Source of the DNA: CBDFLA01 sp965248915
GTDB taxonomy: Bacteria > Pseudomonadota > Alphaproteobacteria > M2410
Length of the DNA stretch: 64,000 bases
Reading direction: 5' to 3'
NCBI GenBank assembly: GCA_965248915.1
Contig: OZ252216.1
Coordinates: 1,178,001-1,242,000 of the forward strand
A model generated the notes under the pieces. It was not told where the DNA came from. It made no database searches and saw only the letters and a program-made list of their open reading frames with translations. Positions 17,571 to 27,075 of this stretch are shown piece after piece; the stretch's first letter is position 1, and each line of letters opens with the position of its first letter. A program made the translations under genes and the position numbers.

Positions 17571-18848
17571 CTACTCCGTTCTAGCACCGAAGAAATTGAA
17601 GTCCACGTGACGATCTTCCGCCATGTCTTGCCGCTGTATCGGAATGTTGAGATCGCTCATAACGTTGGCGTAGACTTGTTCAACGCCTGAAATGATGTTC
17701 TCGGTGTCCATGAAGGCTTTCATGAACTCGTATTTCCATTCTGGGTCGACCGGTTGCTCTGGGTCGGAGATTGGGTTGAAAACGTCCTCTAGATCAGCGT
17801 GGAAGACACTGCTTTCGACCCCATCATTTTGTTGACTATGTTTCTTCTGCATGAACCGTTTGATGAACACCAAACGCTCGCGAGTAACCCGGTACAGCAC
17901 ACAAGGTGACGCAAACACGCCGGAGGTCCCCGTTAAGGCGCGCCCAAGCTGGCCCCCCACAAATTTGTCGTAGAGACCGTCTTCGCGGCGAGACAGGCCG
18001 TTGAGCACCATCACCGCCAAATTATGGCGCATGCGTTTGACTTGCGCAGAGTTTGCGTCCTCTTCCGATTTTGCCGCTCCGTATTCATCGTCCGACTTAA
18101 AAGCCATCACCGTCGCGGTGTCGTCCTGCAGGAACAGATTGCCGAAATAGTGTTCTTTCAATGGATCGCCTGGTGCCCCACCACTAGGCTGGTGGAAGGA
18201 AACTTTCGTGATTGAGTCCCCAGCTTCCTTCTGAACACGCAGACAACCGCGGTAAAGCTCATAGCGACCCTGGTCCGCCAAGACCGGTCCAATATCGACA
18301 GTGTAAACCTCATAGGTTTCATCAATGGCACTGGCCTGTAGAACATCGCTGTTCGGAAAACCTGAGCGCTTGGCAAAGGCATGAAACAGCATGTCATCAT
18401 GGTCAGCCATCGCAAAGACAGGTTGTTCGTGTTTGGTTAAGCCCCACTCGTCCAGATATCTCAGGACCATGTCGGATTCGTATTTCTTGATCAGACGTGC
18501 ACTCGGCGGGCGCTTGACGTCATGCCAATCTTTGCCACGCCAGTTCTTTGCCCCATGCGCATGAAGGCGGGCCATCTTGTGAATGATGGCGGGCGGAAAA
18601 CCTGCAGCCTTAAAGAAGTAGCGAATTCGGCTTGGGTGGGTTTTCGGGAACTTGTTACCAGCGCCAACCGGGATCGACTGCAGTGATGCAATATGCGCCA
18701 ATGCTTTTTGTAGGCGTTGATACTCGTTGACCGAAGGCGCACCCAAAGCGGGAATGCCCTCTCGGTTCGGTCGAACCAAAGAAAGAATATCGACAGGAAA
18801 CCTAATCTTGCCGGAGTCTCGCTTTGAAAAGAGCCCAAAAAGCGCCAT
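17571..18848 (-). CDS. Unrecognised 425-residue protein
   Basis: I do not recognise this family. From ATG 18848 it begins MALFGLFSKRDSGKIRFPVD; the frame extends 11 codons further but ATG 18848 looks like a natural start. It is soluble, without signal peptide or membrane segment. It is rich in aromatic and charged residues and has well-spread secondary structure, for example SRIRYFFKAAGFPPAIIHKM at residues 83-102. The C-terminal third (RRALTGT-like to FNFFGARTE) ends in a helix-rich stretch. Base and codon use match the neighbours, so no sign of recent transfer. It sits alone between kdsA and eno with 160-217 bases on each side, suggesting its own promoter. No function is inferred. Confidence 0.75.
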   Translation of the reverse strand: MALFGLFSKRDSGKIRFPVDILSLVRPNREGIPALGAPSVNEYQRLQKALAHIASLQSIPVGAGNKFPKTHPSRIRYFFKAAGFPPAIIHKMARLHAHGAKNWRGKDWHDVKRPPSARLIKKYESDMVLRYLDEWGLTKHEQPVFAMADHDDMLFHAFAKRSGFPNSDVLQASAIDETYEVYTVDIGPVLADQGRYELYRGCLRVQKEAGDSITKVSFHQPSGGAPGDPLKEHYFGNLFLQDDTATVMAFKSDDEYGAAKSEEDANSAQVKRMRHNLAVMVLNGLSRREDGLYDKFVGGQLGRALTGTSGVFASPCVLYRVTRERLVFIKRFMQKKHSQQNDGVESSVFHADLEDVFNPISDPEQPVDPEWKYEFMKAFMDTENIISGVEQVYANVMSDLNIPIQRQDMAEDRHVDFNFFGARTE

Positions 18849-19065
18849 TACGTATACCGAATTCCAATCCCCAGAACCCAAAGTCGCACATTCCGCCGGG
18901 AGAATCTCCCCGCGATGTCCCTAGTGAGCCACGAATCCCAAAGATTTTCAATAATCTTAAGGGATTTAGCTGGGCATGCATGAGTCCTGTCACCTAAACT
19001 CCACACAGAGCGGAATCGACAGAAACCAACGAAAAATCAAAAGCTTATGGTTAAGAGTAAAGGCG

Positions 19066-19902
19066 CTAATTACGCATTTGCTTGGCAACCGCGTCGAATT
19101 CCTGCAATTCTCGGCATAGATCCGGCAATTGATGGATCGGAATCATGTTTGGACCATCCGAAGGCGCATTGTCAGGATCGTTGTGGGTTTCCATGAAAAC
19201 AGCCGCCACACCTACTGCAACTGCCGCTCGCGCTAGCACCGGAACAAAGCGGCGGTCTCCGCCGCTAGAAGTGCCCTGACCGCCCGGTTGCTGTACTGAG
19301 TGGGTCGCATCGAAGACGACCGGCGAGCCTATCTCCGCAAGTTGTGGCAAGGATCGCATGTCGGACACGAGCGCGTTGTATCCGAAACTCGCCCCGCGCT
19401 CTGTCGTCAAGACATTTGGATTACCGGATTCCAAGACCTTGTTAACTACGTTCTTCATATCCCAAGGGGCCAGAAACTGACCCTTCTTCACATTGACCAC
19501 CCGCCCGGTCTTGGCTGCTGCGATCAAAAGGTCAGTCTGTCGACACAGGAATGCTGGTATCTGCAGAACGTCGACTATCTCCGCGACTTCAGCGCACTGC
19601 GCTTCCGTGTGGATATCTGTCAAGACCGGCATGTCAAAGCTGGTCTTAATCTCTTGGAAAATCGACAAGGCGCCGGAGAGTCCAATGCCGCGCTTGCCGG
19701 AGATGCTGGTCCGATTGGCCTTGTCGAAGGAGGACTTATAGACCACCCCTATCCCGAGGTCTTCCGACAGACGTTTGATTTTCTCTGCCATCATCAAAGC
19801 GTGGTCCCGACTCTCCATCTGACATGGACCAGCAATCAGGACAATGGGCGCAGAATTGCTGACCTCGACATTTCCGACAGAGACCGTTGTGTTGGGCTTC
19901 AT
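19066..19902 (-). CDS. kdsA: 3-deoxy-8-phosphooctulonate (KDO8P) synthase
   Basis: 278 residues. The DAHP/KDO8P synthase barrel has LIAGPCQMESRDHALMMAEK, YKSSFDKANRTS, PVLTDIHTEAQC, NVKKGQFLAPWDMKNVVNKV and DATHSVQQPGGQGTSSGGDR. It condenses phosphoenolpyruvate with arabinose 5-phosphate to make KDO for lipopolysaccharide, in line with the lipid A genes later in the window. It lies eight bases after pyrG, probably in one transcript. Confidence 0.97.
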   Translation of the reverse strand: MKPNTTVSVGNVEVSNSAPIVLIAGPCQMESRDHALMMAEKIKRLSEDLGIGVVYKSSFDKANRTSISGKRGIGLSGALSIFQEIKTSFDMPVLTDIHTEAQCAEVAEIVDVLQIPAFLCRQTDLLIAAAKTGRVVNVKKGQFLAPWDMKNVVNKVLESGNPNVLTTERGASFGYNALVSDMRSLPQLAEIGSPVVFDATHSVQQPGGQGTSSGGDRRFVPVLARAAVAVGVAAVFMETHNDPDNAPSDGPNMIPIHQLPDLCRELQEFDAVAKQMRN

Positions 19903-19910
19903 ATCAATTC

Positions 19911-21542
19911 CTAGACCAATCTTGATTGGGTCACAGCCGCTTCGATAAATGAGGCAAAAAGCGGATGGGGATCAAACGGTTTTGACTTCAGTTCTGGATG
20001 AAACTGTACCCCGATAAACCAAGGATGCGAAGGGATCTCAAAAGTCTCCGGTAATCGCTCATCCGGTGAAACTCCTGAGAATTGGGCCCCGTGTTCCTCC
20101 AAAGCCTCGCGGTAAGCCATATTGACTTCATAGCGATGGCGATGTCGTTCACTGATTTCCGTTGTGTCGTAAATCTCGGCAACTTTGCTGCCAGGCGAAA
20201 GAACCGCGTCATAGGCCCCAAGGCGCATGGTGCCGCCTAAATCGTCTTCAGCGCTGCGTTCTTCGCGTTCACTGCCTCTGGCCCACTCAGTCATAAGACC
20301 GACGACCGGATTGCTTGAGCTGTGATCGAATTCCGTGGAATTGGCCTCCGTCATGCCTACCACATTGCGCATGGTCTCGATCACTGCCATCTGCATGCCG
20401 AAACAAATACCGAAATAAGGAACATTCTGGGTGCGCGCGAATTCGGCCGCCTTGATCTTGCCTTCAGCACCCCGTTCACCGAAGCCTCCAGGAACCAGAA
20501 TACCATTCACGTTCTCAAGGTGGTGAACGGCATCTTCATTCTCAAAGATTTCAGATTCAATCCACTCAAGGTTAACCTTCACATTATTGGCAATGCCGCC
20601 GTGAATGAGAGCCTCTGTCAGCGACTTATAAGCGTCCTTGAGAACCGTGTATTTGCCGACAATCGCGATGGTGACTTCACCGTCCGGGTCCACGACCCGA
20701 CGTACGATCCGTTCCCAGGTCTCAAGATTGGGCGGCGGCGCGTCGTCAATGCCAAACGCCCGCAAGACCTGATCATCTAGCCCTTCTTCATGGTACGCGA
20801 TCGGCACTTGATAAATTGTCTGAACGTCGAGCCCCTGGATAACGGCTTCAGGGCGAACATTGCAGAACAGGCCAATCTTTCGCCGTTCGTTCTCTGGCAC
20901 AGGTCGATCAGATCGGCAAAGCAGAATGTCCGGCTGAATACCGATCGAACGGAGTTCTTTCACAGAGTGCTGTGTTGGCTTGGTTTTCAACTCACCGGCG
21001 CTTGCAATGTACGGGAGGAGCGTCAGGTGCACGTAGATCGCATGCCCGCGGTCTAACTGGTTGCCCAACTGCCGGATGGCTTCAAAGAATGGCAACCCTT
21101 CGATATCGCCAACGGTCCCGCCAATCTCGCATAAGACGAAATCAACGTCATCGTTGCCATAAAGCACGAAGTCTTTGATTGCATTGGTGACATGCGGGAT
21201 GACCTGAACGGTTGCGCCGAGATAATCGCCTCGTCGCTCCTTGCCCAAGATGTCTTGGTAAATTTTGCCCGTGGTGACATTGTCGCTTACCGATGCACTC
21301 ACACCTGTAAAACGTTCGTAGTGGCCGAGGTCCAAATCCGTCTCGGTACCATCGTCCGTCACATAGACCTCCCCGTGCTGATACGGGGACATCGTGCCCG
21401 GATCGACATTGAGATAGGGGTCTAGTTTTCTCAGACGAACGCGATAGCCTCGCGCTTGTAGAAGGGCTCCAAGCGCCGCCGAAGCTAAGCCTTTACCGAG
21501 GGATGAGACCACGCCGCCAGTTATGAAGATATAACGCGCCAT
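19911..21542 (-). CDS. pyrG: CTP synthase
   Basis: 543 residues. The N-terminal amidoligase domain opens with FITGGVVSSLGKGLASAALG, with SPYQHGEVYVTDDGTETDLD and CEIGGTVGDIEGLPF. The C-terminal glutamine amidotransferase domain has the Cys nucleophile in PYFGICFGMQMAV and the His-Glu pair in GVQFHPELKS. It makes CTP from UTP using glutamine. The order secG-pyrG-kdsA-eno is a standard alphaproteobacterial neighbourhood, with the unknown gene at 17571 inserted. Confidence 0.98.
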   Translation of the reverse strand: MARYIFITGGVVSSLGKGLASAALGALLQARGYRVRLRKLDPYLNVDPGTMSPYQHGEVYVTDDGTETDLDLGHYERFTGVSASVSDNVTTGKIYQDILGKERRGDYLGATVQVIPHVTNAIKDFVLYGNDDVDFVLCEIGGTVGDIEGLPFFEAIRQLGNQLDRGHAIYVHLTLLPYIASAGELKTKPTQHSVKELRSIGIQPDILLCRSDRPVPENERRKIGLFCNVRPEAVIQGLDVQTIYQVPIAYHEEGLDDQVLRAFGIDDAPPPNLETWERIVRRVVDPDGEVTIAIVGKYTVLKDAYKSLTEALIHGGIANNVKVNLEWIESEIFENEDAVHHLENVNGILVPGGFGERGAEGKIKAAEFARTQNVPYFGICFGMQMAVIETMRNVVGMTEANSTEFDHSSSNPVVGLMTEWARGSEREERSAEDDLGGTMRLGAYDAVLSPGSKVAEIYDTTEISERHRHRYEVNMAYREALEEHGAQFSGVSPDERLPETFEIPSHPWFIGVQFHPELKSKPFDPHPLFASFIEAAVTQSRLV

Positions 21543-21643
21543 GGGAGTGCAGATTACGCGATTCCAAAGCGGTATTGAAAGCGCTTTGTTGGATCAGAGG
21601 GGCTTTTTTCTGTGGATTGAAGAAACAATTCCTCAAGACCCGA

Positions 21644-22093
21644 TCAGCCGTCCTCGTCAGGGATGACGGGGCCTTCTTCGACCGGCTTGCTCTCAACAGG
21701 CGCGACAACGTCTTCCGGCACCTCAGACGCACCTTCCGCGCCTTCAGGGACCGCATCATTCGTCGTGCTCAGCATGTCCTGGACGTTAATCGCGCCCTCC
21801 TCCACATCTGTCGTGCCCTCAATAATCGCTGAATCAAATTCGATGCCGCCATCAGACTGGTTCCTGGCGATAATTGTCAGAACAATCGATGTAGTGAAAA
21901 AAGCCGCCGCGAGAATGGCGGTCGTTCTTGTTAGGAGGTTTGCCGCGCCCCGCCCCGTCATAAGGCCACCAAGGCCCCCACCGCCACCACCACCGCCGAT
22001 TCCAAGTGCGCCCCCTTCAGAGCGTTGCAGAAGAACGACGACCACAAGAGCGACCGTGATCATGATTTGGACGATGAGAACGACTGTAAACAT
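21644..22093 (-). CDS. secG: Preprotein translocase subunit SecG
   Basis: 149 residues from ATG 22093; the frame extends ten codons further without a convincing start. Two membrane segments (VVLIVQIMITVALVVVVLLQ and ILAAAFFTTSIVLTIIA) flank a cytoplasmic stretch with RSEGGALGI, eight consecutive Gly, and GRGAANLLTRTTA, the SecG signature. The C-terminal 55 residues are acidic and Pro/Val-rich, a tail common in alphaproteobacteria. It is part of the SecYEG channel. It lies between tpiA and pyrG. Confidence 0.93.
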   Translation of the reverse strand: MFTVVLIVQIMITVALVVVVLLQRSEGGALGIGGGGGGGGLGGLMTGRGAANLLTRTTAILAAAFFTTSIVLTIIARNQSDGGIEFDSAIIEGTTDVEEGAINVQDMLSTTNDAVPEGAEGASEVPEDVVAPVESKPVEEGPVIPDEDG

Positions 22094-22270
22094 GTGGGAT
22101 TCCTGGCCTTCAAGCCTTGGCAATCGCCAAGGTCCCGATTAAGGCGGCTCTTTTAGCCCTTCAATGGGGCAAGAGCAAGGAGGAATCCAAGCCCGGTCAG
22201 ACGTGGTAGAATTCCGCCGGTCAGCCAAAAAAGGCCTCGCCGACGGAAGTATCTCAAATGCTCACTTGCG

Positions 22271-22444
22271 TTAACTGGACGCTTTCGGACCGGCAAAGAA
22301 CCAGATCAGCAATCCAATGATAGGCAAGAGCAAGACAACCAAGCACCAGACAATTTTCATTGGCATTTCTGCCTTGCTGGTAACAATATTATAGATGGCC
22401 CAAATATCCGCCGCCAAGATGACCAGGTAAATTAGGGTTTCCAT
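22271..22444 (-). CDS. 57-residue membrane protein, PLDc_N type
   Basis: A 57-codon gene running ATG 22444 to TAA 22271. It translates as two hydrophobic helices (METLIYLVILAADIWAIYNI, then IVWCLVVLLLPIIGLLIWFF) joined by VTSKAEMPMK and ending GPKASS. The pattern of two short helices with Trp-Ala-Ile and a central LPIIG-WF-GP motif matches the N-terminal domain seen in phospholipase D-like cardiolipin synthases, often found as a free small protein. Function is unknown. It stands alone between tpiA (190 bases away) and secG (177 bases away). Confidence 0.75.
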   Translation of the reverse strand: METLIYLVILAADIWAIYNIVTSKAEMPMKIVWCLVVLLLPIIGLLIWFFAGPKASS

Positions 22445-22635
22445 GTATTCCCCCTATTCTGCCCTTACAAAAGAAAGGGCATAGAGTTAAGTCAACTGAC
22501 CAAGACTTTGGTATCGATCAGCACCAAGCGGCCCCCGCGACCGCTGGTCGGACACTACCACTGATTCGCCCCCCACGGAGCATTTCGCAAACAGCGTTTT
22601 CCAGAATACATCAGGTATTGCTTGAAGGTTTGCTC

Positions 22636-23454
22636 CTAACAGGCGTCGATAATGCCAAAGAAATCTTTGGCCTTTAGACTGGCACCACCCACCAATCCAC
22701 CATTCACATTCGCAAGCCCTAGTATTTCTTCCGCATTGGAGGGTTTGACTGATCCGCCGTAGAGAATCCGAAAGCCCTCTCCATCGCCTGCAAATCGATC
22801 CATGAGCTTTTTTCGAATATAGGCGTGGACGGTGAGGATCTCTGCGGATGTCGGCGTGCGACCGGTTCCAATCGCCCACACCGGTTCATAAGCCACAATC
22901 GTCGTTGCTGGTGTCGCCCCATCAGGAATAGACCTTTTGAGTTGTCGCCCGACGACGCGCAAGGTCTTGCCTTCATCTCGCTCTGCTTCTGTCTCTCCCA
23001 CACAGACAATTGCGGTGAGGTTTGCGCGGTGGCTTGCTTCAGCTTTAGCCTTAACGACTGCGTCGCTCTCTCCATGATCGGCCCGGCGCTCGGAATGACC
23101 GACGATGACCGCACTGCACCCGAGATCCTTAAACATCTCAGCACTGATATCGCCCGTGTGAGCACCCCCTTCATTGGCATGGCAATCCTGCGCGCCAATG
23201 GCGATCCGAGTACCTTTGGCAGTATCTTTCAAGGTGCTGATCAGGGTTGCTGGCGGGCAAATCATGACATCACATCCAAGCCGCCCTTTCCTCTTGATCG
23301 CGCGCGAGAGATCCCTAATTTCCTTGGCGGACGATTTCAGGCCGTTCATCTTCCAATTACCGATAACAGCGCTTCGAGGCTTTCGTAGCCGAGCGGATTT
23401 GACGGCAGTTTTTGTGGATTTGTGGGCTTTTTTGGTTTTGCTGGGCGTGGCCAT
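22636..23454 (-). CDS. tpiA: Triosephosphate isomerase with basic N-terminal extension
   Basis: 272 residues from ATG 23454. The core begins at AVIGNWKMNG near residue 29, with VGHSERR (catalytic His), AYEPVWAIGTGRTPT (catalytic Glu) and LYGGSVKPSNAEE. It interconverts dihydroxyacetone phosphate and glyceraldehyde 3-phosphate. The family normally starts within five residues of the GNWKMNG motif; here about 25 Lys/Ala/Thr/Arg-rich residues precede it and no nearer ATG exists. The extension is either real and disordered or reflects a missed non-ATG start. It is divergent from ppiD. Confidence 0.96.
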   Translation of the reverse strand: MATPSKTKKAHKSTKTAVKSARLRKPRSAVIGNWKMNGLKSSAKEIRDLSRAIKRKGRLGCDVMICPPATLISTLKDTAKGTRIAIGAQDCHANEGGAHTGDISAEMFKDLGCSAVIVGHSERRADHGESDAVVKAKAEASHRANLTAIVCVGETEAERDEGKTLRVVGRQLKRSIPDGATPATTIVAYEPVWAIGTGRTPTSAEILTVHAYIRKKLMDRFAGDGEGFRILYGGSVKPSNAEEILGLANVNGGLVGGASLKAKDFFGIIDAC

Positions 23455-23633
23455 GAGCAGATTGGCTCCTGTAAATGAAGGTTTGGCGTTCTATATCTGA
23501 TTTGAGAATAAGGCAAAACGGCAATTCTCCCCTTATATATTCCGTTCGAGCTGTGCTAAAGCGATCAATCTCGGGCAATAGACCGCTTTGGTCTCAGCCC
23601 CAGCGATCAATACGAGATAAGGATTTCGATATC

Positions 23634-25541
23634 ATGGCGTTACTGTCCCTGAGAAAGGCCTCACGGTCTCCCATCTTTGCCGTTCTGCTGATCATTATCG
23701 CGGCGAGTTTTGTTTTGTGGGGGCCAGGAGATGTCTTCAGGTCCAATACAGGGCGCGCGGTTGCGACCGTGGGCGGTAAAGAAATTGGTATTCGAGATTT
23801 TCAGCAGGAATATGAGCGTAGGATTTCGATGATGGCCGAAGAAAGCGGACAGCGGCTAACGCCGGACCAGGCCCGCGCCACTGGCGTGACGGATCAAATT
23901 CTAAACGGCATGATCTCGCGCACGGCCGTCACAGTCCATGCGGAGAACTTAGGTATCACCGCCTCTGATCGTCTCGTACAAAAGCAAATCGTCGATGTGG
24001 AGGCTTTCAAAGGCGTGGGTCAACGGTTTGATGAGCAAGTGTATGTTCGCGTGCTGAATCAAAGTGGGTTGAATCGCCTAGATTTCGAAAGGACCATGCG
24101 AATGGATGCCGCCCGCGAACAATTGGCCGGAGCGTTGATTGATGGGTTCAAGACACCAAGAGGAATGGCTGAGCTAATTTACCAGTACCAAGCCGAACAG
24201 CGACGAGTTTCCTACCTAACTTTGTCACCCGACCTGGTTGGTCTTATCGAAACTCCGTCTCAAGAAACACTGCTGGATTTCTATCAAGCCAACATCGTGC
24301 TGTTCACGGCACCTGAATATCGTACCGCTACATACCTGACATTGGCGCCTACAGATTTTGCCGACAGTGTGGTTGTCAGCGACGAAGACATCAAAGCATT
24401 GTACGATCGTCGGATATCGCTGTATTCGACTCCTGAAAGTCGGGGCATTGAGCGTTTGTTTTTTGACAGTGAAGCTTCTGCTCACGCAGCGCTTGAGCGT
24501 ACCCAGGCTGGCGAGAGCTTTATAACCGTTGGTCAAAGTTTTGGATTGAATCCAGAAGACGTTGTTCTAGGGCTCGTCACCGAACGGGAAATGAGTGATC
24601 CAACTGTTGCGGCAGCCGCATTCGCAAACGACAACCCAGGCATTGTGGGCCCAATTGAAGGCGATCTTAGTTGGGCTATCGTGAACGTCGTTTCCATTGT
24701 TCCAGAATCCATTCAAGAGCTGGATTCGGTCTCTAATGAACTTCGGTCTGAAATCGTACTTGATGAAGCCCAGGAGGTTCTGTTTGACCAACTACTTGTG
24801 GTCGAAGAAGAAATTGCCTCTGGCACACCTATTGAAGAGATCGCAACCAAAGTTGGCCTCAAAGCAAAGATCATCGCAAATATTGATGCAAACGCCAATG
24901 GCCTCGATGGGCGCAAGATCAGATCAATTCCCTCAGATACAAGGTTCTTGGACGAGGTGTTTGCCAGTGCCAAAGGATTTGAAAGCGACCTCATCGAACT
25001 TGCTGACAACTTCAACTTCGTGGTTCGTGTTGATGAAATTTCTGAGAAGGCAGAGCGTCCTCTTGAGGCAGTTCAAGAAGAGGTCCTGACTGAATGGCGA
25101 AAGCAAGAAAGGCGCAATCGACTTGATGTTCTGGCTCAGGGTATCACCGATCGAGCCAAGGCAGGCGAAGAGTTCAGAGCATTGGGCAATGAAATCGGCC
25201 GCGGCGTTCTTGTGGCGGCCACCCCGCTAAATCGAATTCAAACCAGCGACACCTTCTCTCCAGATGTCATCTCAAGAGTCTTCACTGTTGACGAGGGGGA
25301 CTTCGTGTACGGGCGTGTTGGCATCGGATCAAGCCTCGTGATTGCCCAAGTAAACGAAGTGATTGCCGGTGATCCTGCACAAGCAAGCGACATTATTGAT
25401 GAGTTTCAAGGTCAACTTGCAGAAACGATGAGAAGTGACCTCACGGATGTTTACCTGCGAGGTCTTCTTTCTGAATTTGGGACCCAGCGTAACAATGATG
25501 CCGTCGATCTTGCAACCGGCGCGGTTAGTCCGAACACATAA
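23634..25541 (+). CDS. ppiD: PpiD/SurA-like periplasmic peptidyl-prolyl isomerase, membrane-anchored
   Basis: 635 residues from ATG 23634, with AAGGA upstream; the open frame reaching back to 23475 is not convincing coding. A short cytoplasmic start (MALLSLRKASRSPI) and one membrane segment (FAVLLIIIAASFVLWGP) are followed by a SurA_N-like chaperone domain (residues 40-220) and a parvulin-like domain (about 270-400) that looks degenerate. The C-terminal part resembles the second PpiD half. Family knowledge: PpiD sits next to SecYEG and helps newly exported outer-membrane and periplasmic proteins fold, matching bamA and skp here. It runs into trpE 16 bases later. Confidence 0.85.
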   Translation: MALLSLRKASRSPIFAVLLIIIAASFVLWGPGDVFRSNTGRAVATVGGKEIGIRDFQQEYERRISMMAEESGQRLTPDQARATGVTDQILNGMISRTAVTVHAENLGITASDRLVQKQIVDVEAFKGVGQRFDEQVYVRVLNQSGLNRLDFERTMRMDAAREQLAGALIDGFKTPRGMAELIYQYQAEQRRVSYLTLSPDLVGLIETPSQETLLDFYQANIVLFTAPEYRTATYLTLAPTDFADSVVVSDEDIKALYDRRISLYSTPESRGIERLFFDSEASAHAALERTQAGESFITVGQSFGLNPEDVVLGLVTEREMSDPTVAAAAFANDNPGIVGPIEGDLSWAIVNVVSIVPESIQELDSVSNELRSEIVLDEAQEVLFDQLLVVEEEIASGTPIEEIATKVGLKAKIIANIDANANGLDGRKIRSIPSDTRFLDEVFASAKGFESDLIELADNFNFVVRVDEISEKAERPLEAVQEEVLTEWRKQERRNRLDVLAQGITDRAKAGEEFRALGNEIGRGVLVAATPLNRIQTSDTFSPDVISRVFTVDEGDFVYGRVGIGSSLVIAQVNEVIAGDPAQASDIIDEFQGQLAETMRSDLTDVYLRGLLSEFGTQRNNDAVDLATGAVSPNT

Positions 25542-25557
25542 ACTCTAGGCAGAAAAC

Positions 25558-27075
25558 ATGCTTGTTGAACCGGATTTTCCATCTTTTAAGAAGAGTTACG
25601 AAGATGGTAAGCCGCAAGTCCTATGGACGCGATTGATTGCGGACCTGGAGACGCCTGTTTCGGCAATGCTCAAACTCGCTGATGGTTTGCCCAACAGCTT
25701 TCTCTATGAGTCCGTTCAAGGGGGCGAAACCCGAGGCCGTTATTCCATCATCGGTATGAAGCCGGATGTGATTTGGCGCTGCAAGGATGGTAAGTCCGAG
25801 ATAAACCGACAAGCGCGTTATGATGAGACGGCTTTTCAACCACAGTCGCAACCTCCGCTGGAAGAACTTCGCGCTCTGATTGAAGAGTCCCGGATAGACC
25901 TTCCCGAAGATTTACCGCCCATGGCAGCAGGCGTCTTTGGTTATTTGGGCTACGACATGGTCCGGTTAATGGAACACCTGCCTGATCAGCCAGAAGACGC
26001 CCTCGGATTGCCGGACTCGATCCTCATTCGACCAACCATCTCTGCGATCTTTGATTCCATCAAGGATGAGGTCATCCTAGTTACACCTGTTTGGCCTGAA
26101 GGCGGCGTTGATGCCCGAGCCGCTTATGCGAGGGCAAGTGAGCGGATTGCAGACATTGTCTCAGACTTTGATCGCTCCCTGCCCCACGACCAACAAGACA
26201 TGACCGACCAAAACGAGCGTGGTGCGCCGATTTCCAACACCACCCGCGCGGAATACGAAGCCAATGTGGAACGCGCCAGGGAATACATCCGAGCCGGCGA
26301 CATCTTTCAGGTCGTTCCGAGCCAGCGCTTCTCTCAGCCTTTCGAGCTTCCTCCTTTCACTCTCTACCGCGCCCTACGTCGCCTCAACCCTTCGCCCTTT
26401 CTTTACTTCTTGAACTTTGGCGACTTCTCGATCATTGGCTCAAGCCCTGAGATTCTTGTTCGACTGCGCGATGACAAAGTCACGATTCGACCGATCGCCG
26501 GCACGCGCCATCGTGGGAAAGACAGAGAAGAAGACGAAGCCCTCGAACATGAACTCTTGAACGATCACAAAGAGCGTGCGGAACATTTGATGCTCTTGGA
26601 TCTAGGGCGCAATGACACCGGCCGCGTTGCTAAGCCCGGCACTGTTGAGGTCACCGATCAATTCATCGTTGAGCGCTATTCTCACGTTATGCATATCGTC
26701 TCGAACGTTGAAGGCGAACTCGATGCCGAAAATTTTGACGCCGTATCTGCCCTGGTCGCCGGCTTCCCAGCGGGCACGGTATCTGGCGCCCCAAAAGTGC
26801 GGGCCATGCAGATCATCGATGAGTTGGAAAAGGAAAAACGCGGCGTTTATGCAGGGTCCGTAGGTTACTTCTCAGCCAATGGGTCCATGGACACATGCAT
26901 CGTCCTTCGCACTGCTGTGGTCAAAGACGGGCAAATGCACGTCCAAGCAGGCGGCGGCGTGGTTTATGACAGTGATCCGGCATTTGAGTACGAAGAGACA
27001 GTGAACAAGTCGAAGGCCCTCTTCCAGGCAGCTGAAGAAGCCTATCGGTTCACCCCTGGCAACTCACGGCGTTAG
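25558..27075 (+). CDS. trpE: Anthranilate synthase component I
   Basis: 505 residues. The chorismate-binding domain has GDIFQVVPSQRFSQPF, SPEILVR, RPIAGTRHRG, LMLLDLGRNDTGRVA, YSHVMHIVSNVEG, FPAGTVSGAPKVRAMQIIDE and QAGGGVVYDSDP. With TrpG it converts chorismate and glutamine to anthranilate. trpE is separated from trpGDC by a gene on the opposite strand, so the tryptophan genes form two transcription units. I found no leader peptide or attenuator before it, and it probably shares the ppiD transcript. The 3' end overlaps the convergent gene by 12 bases. Confidence 0.97.
   Translation: MLVEPDFPSFKKSYEDGKPQVLWTRLIADLETPVSAMLKLADGLPNSFLYESVQGGETRGRYSIIGMKPDVIWRCKDGKSEINRQARYDETAFQPQSQPPLEELRALIEESRIDLPEDLPPMAAGVFGYLGYDMVRLMEHLPDQPEDALGLPDSILIRPTISAIFDSIKDEVILVTPVWPEGGVDARAAYARASERIADIVSDFDRSLPHDQQDMTDQNERGAPISNTTRAEYEANVERAREYIRAGDIFQVVPSQRFSQPFELPPFTLYRALRRLNPSPFLYFLNFGDFSIIGSSPEILVRLRDDKVTIRPIAGTRHRGKDREEDEALEHELLNDHKERAEHLMLLDLGRNDTGRVAKPGTVEVTDQFIVERYSHVMHIVSNVEGELDAENFDAVSALVAGFPAGTVSGAPKVRAMQIIDELEKEKRGVYAGSVGYFSANGSMDTCIVLRTAVVKDGQMHVQAGGGVVYDSDPAFEYEETVNKSKALFQAAEEAYRFTPGNSRR

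Noticed and set aside
22460..22481. Seven-base inverted repeat TGCCCTT/AAGGGCA upstream of the 57-residue gene
   Set aside because: No T-run on either strand and no clear place in a leader; probably chance.
23475..23633. 53-codon upstream extension of ppiD
   Set aside because: The added sequence looks like translated promoter DNA, and ATG 23634 begins a normal anchor sequence with a ribosome-binding site.
25542..25557. Possible trp attenuator before trpE
   Set aside because: Only 16 bases separate ppiD and trpE; there is no room for a leader peptide and alternative hairpins.
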